From: Entrophospora sp. SA101
Lineage: Eukaryota; Glomeromycota; Glomeromycetes; Entrophosporales; Entrophosporaceae
NCBI GenBank assembly: GCA_958430865.1
Contig: CAUDNR010002302.1
Span: 1 to 63,123, forward strand
DNA: 63,123 nt
Direction of reading: 5' to 3'
Of this stretch, positions 61,166 through 63,123 are shown one piece after another. The position numbers were made by a program, and so were the translations under genes. The notes below the pieces were generated by a model. The model was not told the DNA's origin. It did no database searches and saw only the letters and a program-made list of their open reading frames with translations. Within the stretch, counting starts at the first letter, position 1. The number at the start of each line of letters is the position of its first letter.

Positions 61166-62023
61166 TCATTTGTCGAATTTATTTCCAATTTCAACATCAC
61201 AAATATTTTCAAATTCTTTAATTGCCCAATCATCAATGAATGGTTGATTTATCCAACTTGATAATATTATCATCGCCTTCTCACGATCTACAACAATCTC
61301 ATTATTCGTTAATATTATTTTTTGTTTTAAATCGAGTTCTTTTGTATACATTTCAAAAATTGTAATGGAACGATTAACTAAGTAAAATAGAAATATTTAT
61401 CTGAATAATGAATAATGTATATGACACACATATTATATATTTAATATAATAAAAATTATTTTATACCAAATATTTCCAAAGGACAGGTTAAATACAACGA
61501 AGTATCATATGTAAATTCTTCTCCCAGGCTTTCACAAGATTCTTCCAGCAAAGATTCCATTTGTAATATTTGAATTTTCATTTTTGTATACTGAGCAATC
61601 TATTAATTAGGAAGGGGAGGAAGATAATAAGTAAATTTAAAAAAAAAATTTTTTTTTGATAAATTCACTTTTTCACCATTTTATCAAATATTAATTTCAA
61701 AGAATTCCATAATTCTGTGACTTTTTTCGACATTTTTTTTTCATAGTTTTCCTTTAAATTTAAAAATTCTTCAAATTCTTCAATCCAATATTCTGGATAA
61801 TCTGCATTTCTTTTAAATGCACAAGTATGTACATTAATATATTAATCAATTGATTGTTCAAGAGAAAATTTAATTAAACATACTGTTCTTGTAATTTTGT
61901 ATTGAAAAATGAATTGGCCAATGTAAGACATTCATCATTAAGTTCATCCCAATTTTTTCTTAATCTTTTAAATTCGTTAAGAAAAGTTTCCAATCTTCGT
62001 TTTATTGTTGAGGGTTGCAACAT
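61166..62023 (-). CDS. CINP-like protein (CDK2-interacting protein homolog)
   Basis: Exons 61884-62023, 61677-61809, 61467-61599 and 61166-61377 join in phase to 205 residues (human CINP 212). LRKNWDELNDECLTLANS and, near the C-terminus, EMYTKELDLKQKII followed by ILSSWINQPFIDDW match CINP (WxxLND..AN and MYxKELxLK...WxxQPxI). The middle is α-helical. Animal CINP binds CDK2 and ATRIP in checkpoint signalling and is also linked to ribosome maturation with SPATA5-type ATPases. Exon 2 uses an A-rich acceptor (TTTAAAAG). The start is 113 bp from a divergent gene. Confidence 0.72.
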
Positions 62024-62136
62024 TCGAAAAAAAATTTTTTGTACAATGATTCAAGCATCTATATCGACGTTAGTATTTATTCACGTGACAAGTCAAATTT
62101 TTTAATTAATAATTAAATATATTAATAATAAAAGAC
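62024..62136. promoter_or_regulatory. Putative bidirectional promoter
   Basis: Only 113 bp separate the ATG of the CINP homolog (-) from the ATG of the DPP III-like gene (+). Both should be driven from here. The sequence is AT-rich; no specific factor site is evident apart from CACGTGACA at about 62081-62089. Confidence 0.5.
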
Positions 62137-63123
62137 ATGGCAGATTATGGAACCAGAGCCCATGCTTACATATGTTTATTCATTTGTTTCTTTTTACTAT
62201 TGTTGTTAAGTCAATTATCTAAAGAGGGCAATGATACATCTCCCCCCAAAAAGTTACTTTCTAAAATTATTTCGAACTACTCGCCAGTTTTCTTAGGTGC
62301 AGATTTATCAAGAATAACTAATGATGAAGCATTAGCTCTTAAAAAATTAGTTCAACTTGGTAAATTAATTGATAGGTATGTGATACTTTTTTTTAGTGCT
62401 TCTAATTTATTATAATCTACTATTTATACAAATATATTAATATATACATAAAATATTAATATGAATTAGACTTTATCTTCGCCAAAAATGGAAAGGCAAT
62501 TTAGATACGTTGGAATATCTTAGAAGTGAAAGTCCACGTACGGATAATGAACTACTATTTTTTAATATGATGAAAGGTCCGTGGGATCGAGTTCATGGTT
62601 TAGTTTTAGACGATCCACCAAATCTACCAGTTCATAAACCATTAGGGGGCAATTTTTATCCAGAAGATATGACTAAAGAAGAATTTGAATATTGGTGTGA
62701 GAACAAGTTGGATTCTGAACAAAGGGAATTAGCAAAAGGATTTTATCATGTGATTAAAAGAAACGAATCAACGAAAGAATTATATTTAAAGCCTTATTCT
62801 GAGGAATATAAAGATATATTGGTTGATGCTTCTACTTTGTTAAAAGATTCTGCTATGTTATTGAATGACAAGTCTTTGGTTAGGTTTTTGTTAACAAGGG
62901 CCGATGCATTTTTATCCAACAACTATTTGGAGAGTGAAATTAATTGGTTGAATGTTAGCAAAGAGAGTAAATTTGAAAGTATGCATATATTTATGACCTG
63001 TGAAGTTTTATTATTTCAATCAACTAATTATCATTACTATTATTTTTTTTTAACAATACATTAAGTAACGATTGGGCCATAAGAAGATTATACTGATGAA
63101 GAATTTTCAACGAAACCAGCTTT
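62137..63123 (+). CDS. DPP III-like (M49) metallohydrolase, partial, in-frame stop
   Basis: Exon 1 62137-62375 starts MADYGTRAHAY and has one membrane anchor (about residues 11-27). Exon 2 is 62470-62978 and exon 3 starts at 63066. FNMMKGPWDRVHG, then NFYPEDMTKEEFEYW, YHVIKRN, LKPYSEEYKDIL and LTRADAFLSNNYLESEINWL match the N-terminal half of dipeptidyl-peptidase III-type proteins. Exon 3 reads ITIGP, stop (TAA at about 63081), EDYTDEEFSTKPAF. The family has GPYE or GPIE there, so TAA sits where TAT would give Tyr. The window ends before the HExxGH zinc motif. Either a pseudogene or an assembly/sequence error at one base. Confidence 0.7.

Noticed and set aside
1..63123. tRNA, rRNA or CRISPR loci
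   Set aside because: No cloverleaf with a GTTCRA arm, no rRNA sequence and no spaced direct-repeat array was seen.

Overview
This window is AT-rich eukaryotic DNA. Its genes are broken by many short introns (roughly 50-150 bp, GT...AG), and it carries many class II transposon remnants. The protein set is fungal: a Bre1 ubiquitin ligase, an Rsc7/Swp82-type remodeler subunit, Tfb2, Sfc1, Ste14 and a DUF7918 protein. Expanded TKL-like kinases with a CxxC...CEGC N-terminal module, Sel1-linked kinase-like proteins and abundant hAT/Tc1 elements suggest an arbuscular mycorrhizal fungus (Glomeromycotina, Rhizophagus-like). That placement is inference from gene families; no rRNA or barcode locus is present.

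Layout. 0.3-6.4 kb: two tandem kinase paralogs in the same orientation, one frameshifted, with a rearranged 3' flank. 6.4-10.2 kb: non-coding DNA ending in the last exons of a hAT transposase. 10.2-14.5 kb: a segment with a Lunapark gene, joined to a decayed Tc1-like element (14.4-16.0 kb). 16-20.8 kb: repeat-rich DNA with several hAT-type MITEs. 20.8-24.6 kb (minus): BRE1. 25.0-26.7 kb: hAT elements nested inside one another. 26.7-28.2 kb: LINE and mariner relics. 29.8-31.4 kb (minus): an Rsc7-like gene cut by a 10-N gap inside a poly-Asn microsatellite. 31.4-35.8 kb: a second, apparently identical copy of the 10.2-14.5 kb segment, followed by a different Tc1 copy and a different right flank. 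37.4-39.7 kb: further pseudogene debris.

41.7-63.1 kb is a gene-dense housekeeping block: SFC1 (+), STE14 (+), a truncated DCAF11-like gene (+), TFB2 (-), a DUF7918 gene (+), snurportin-1 (+), VPS20 (-), a TVP38/VTT protein (-), a pseudokinase-Sel1 gene (-), a CINP homolog (-) and the start of a DPP III-like gene (+) that meets an in-frame stop. For the genes given with full exon chains, every exon phase closes and the product aligns with a known family from memory.

The genes do not form one pathway. They cover nuclear functions (Bre1, Rsc7-like, Tfb2, snurportin, CINP), membrane shaping and trafficking (Lunapark, Vps20, Tvp38, Ste14) and metabolism (Sfc1). The most unusual items are the predicted pseudokinase fused to Sel1-like repeats, the duplication whose breakpoint lies inside a Tc1 element, the nested hAT elements with GTAC-rich subterminal arrays, and frequent purine-rich AAAG splice acceptors.
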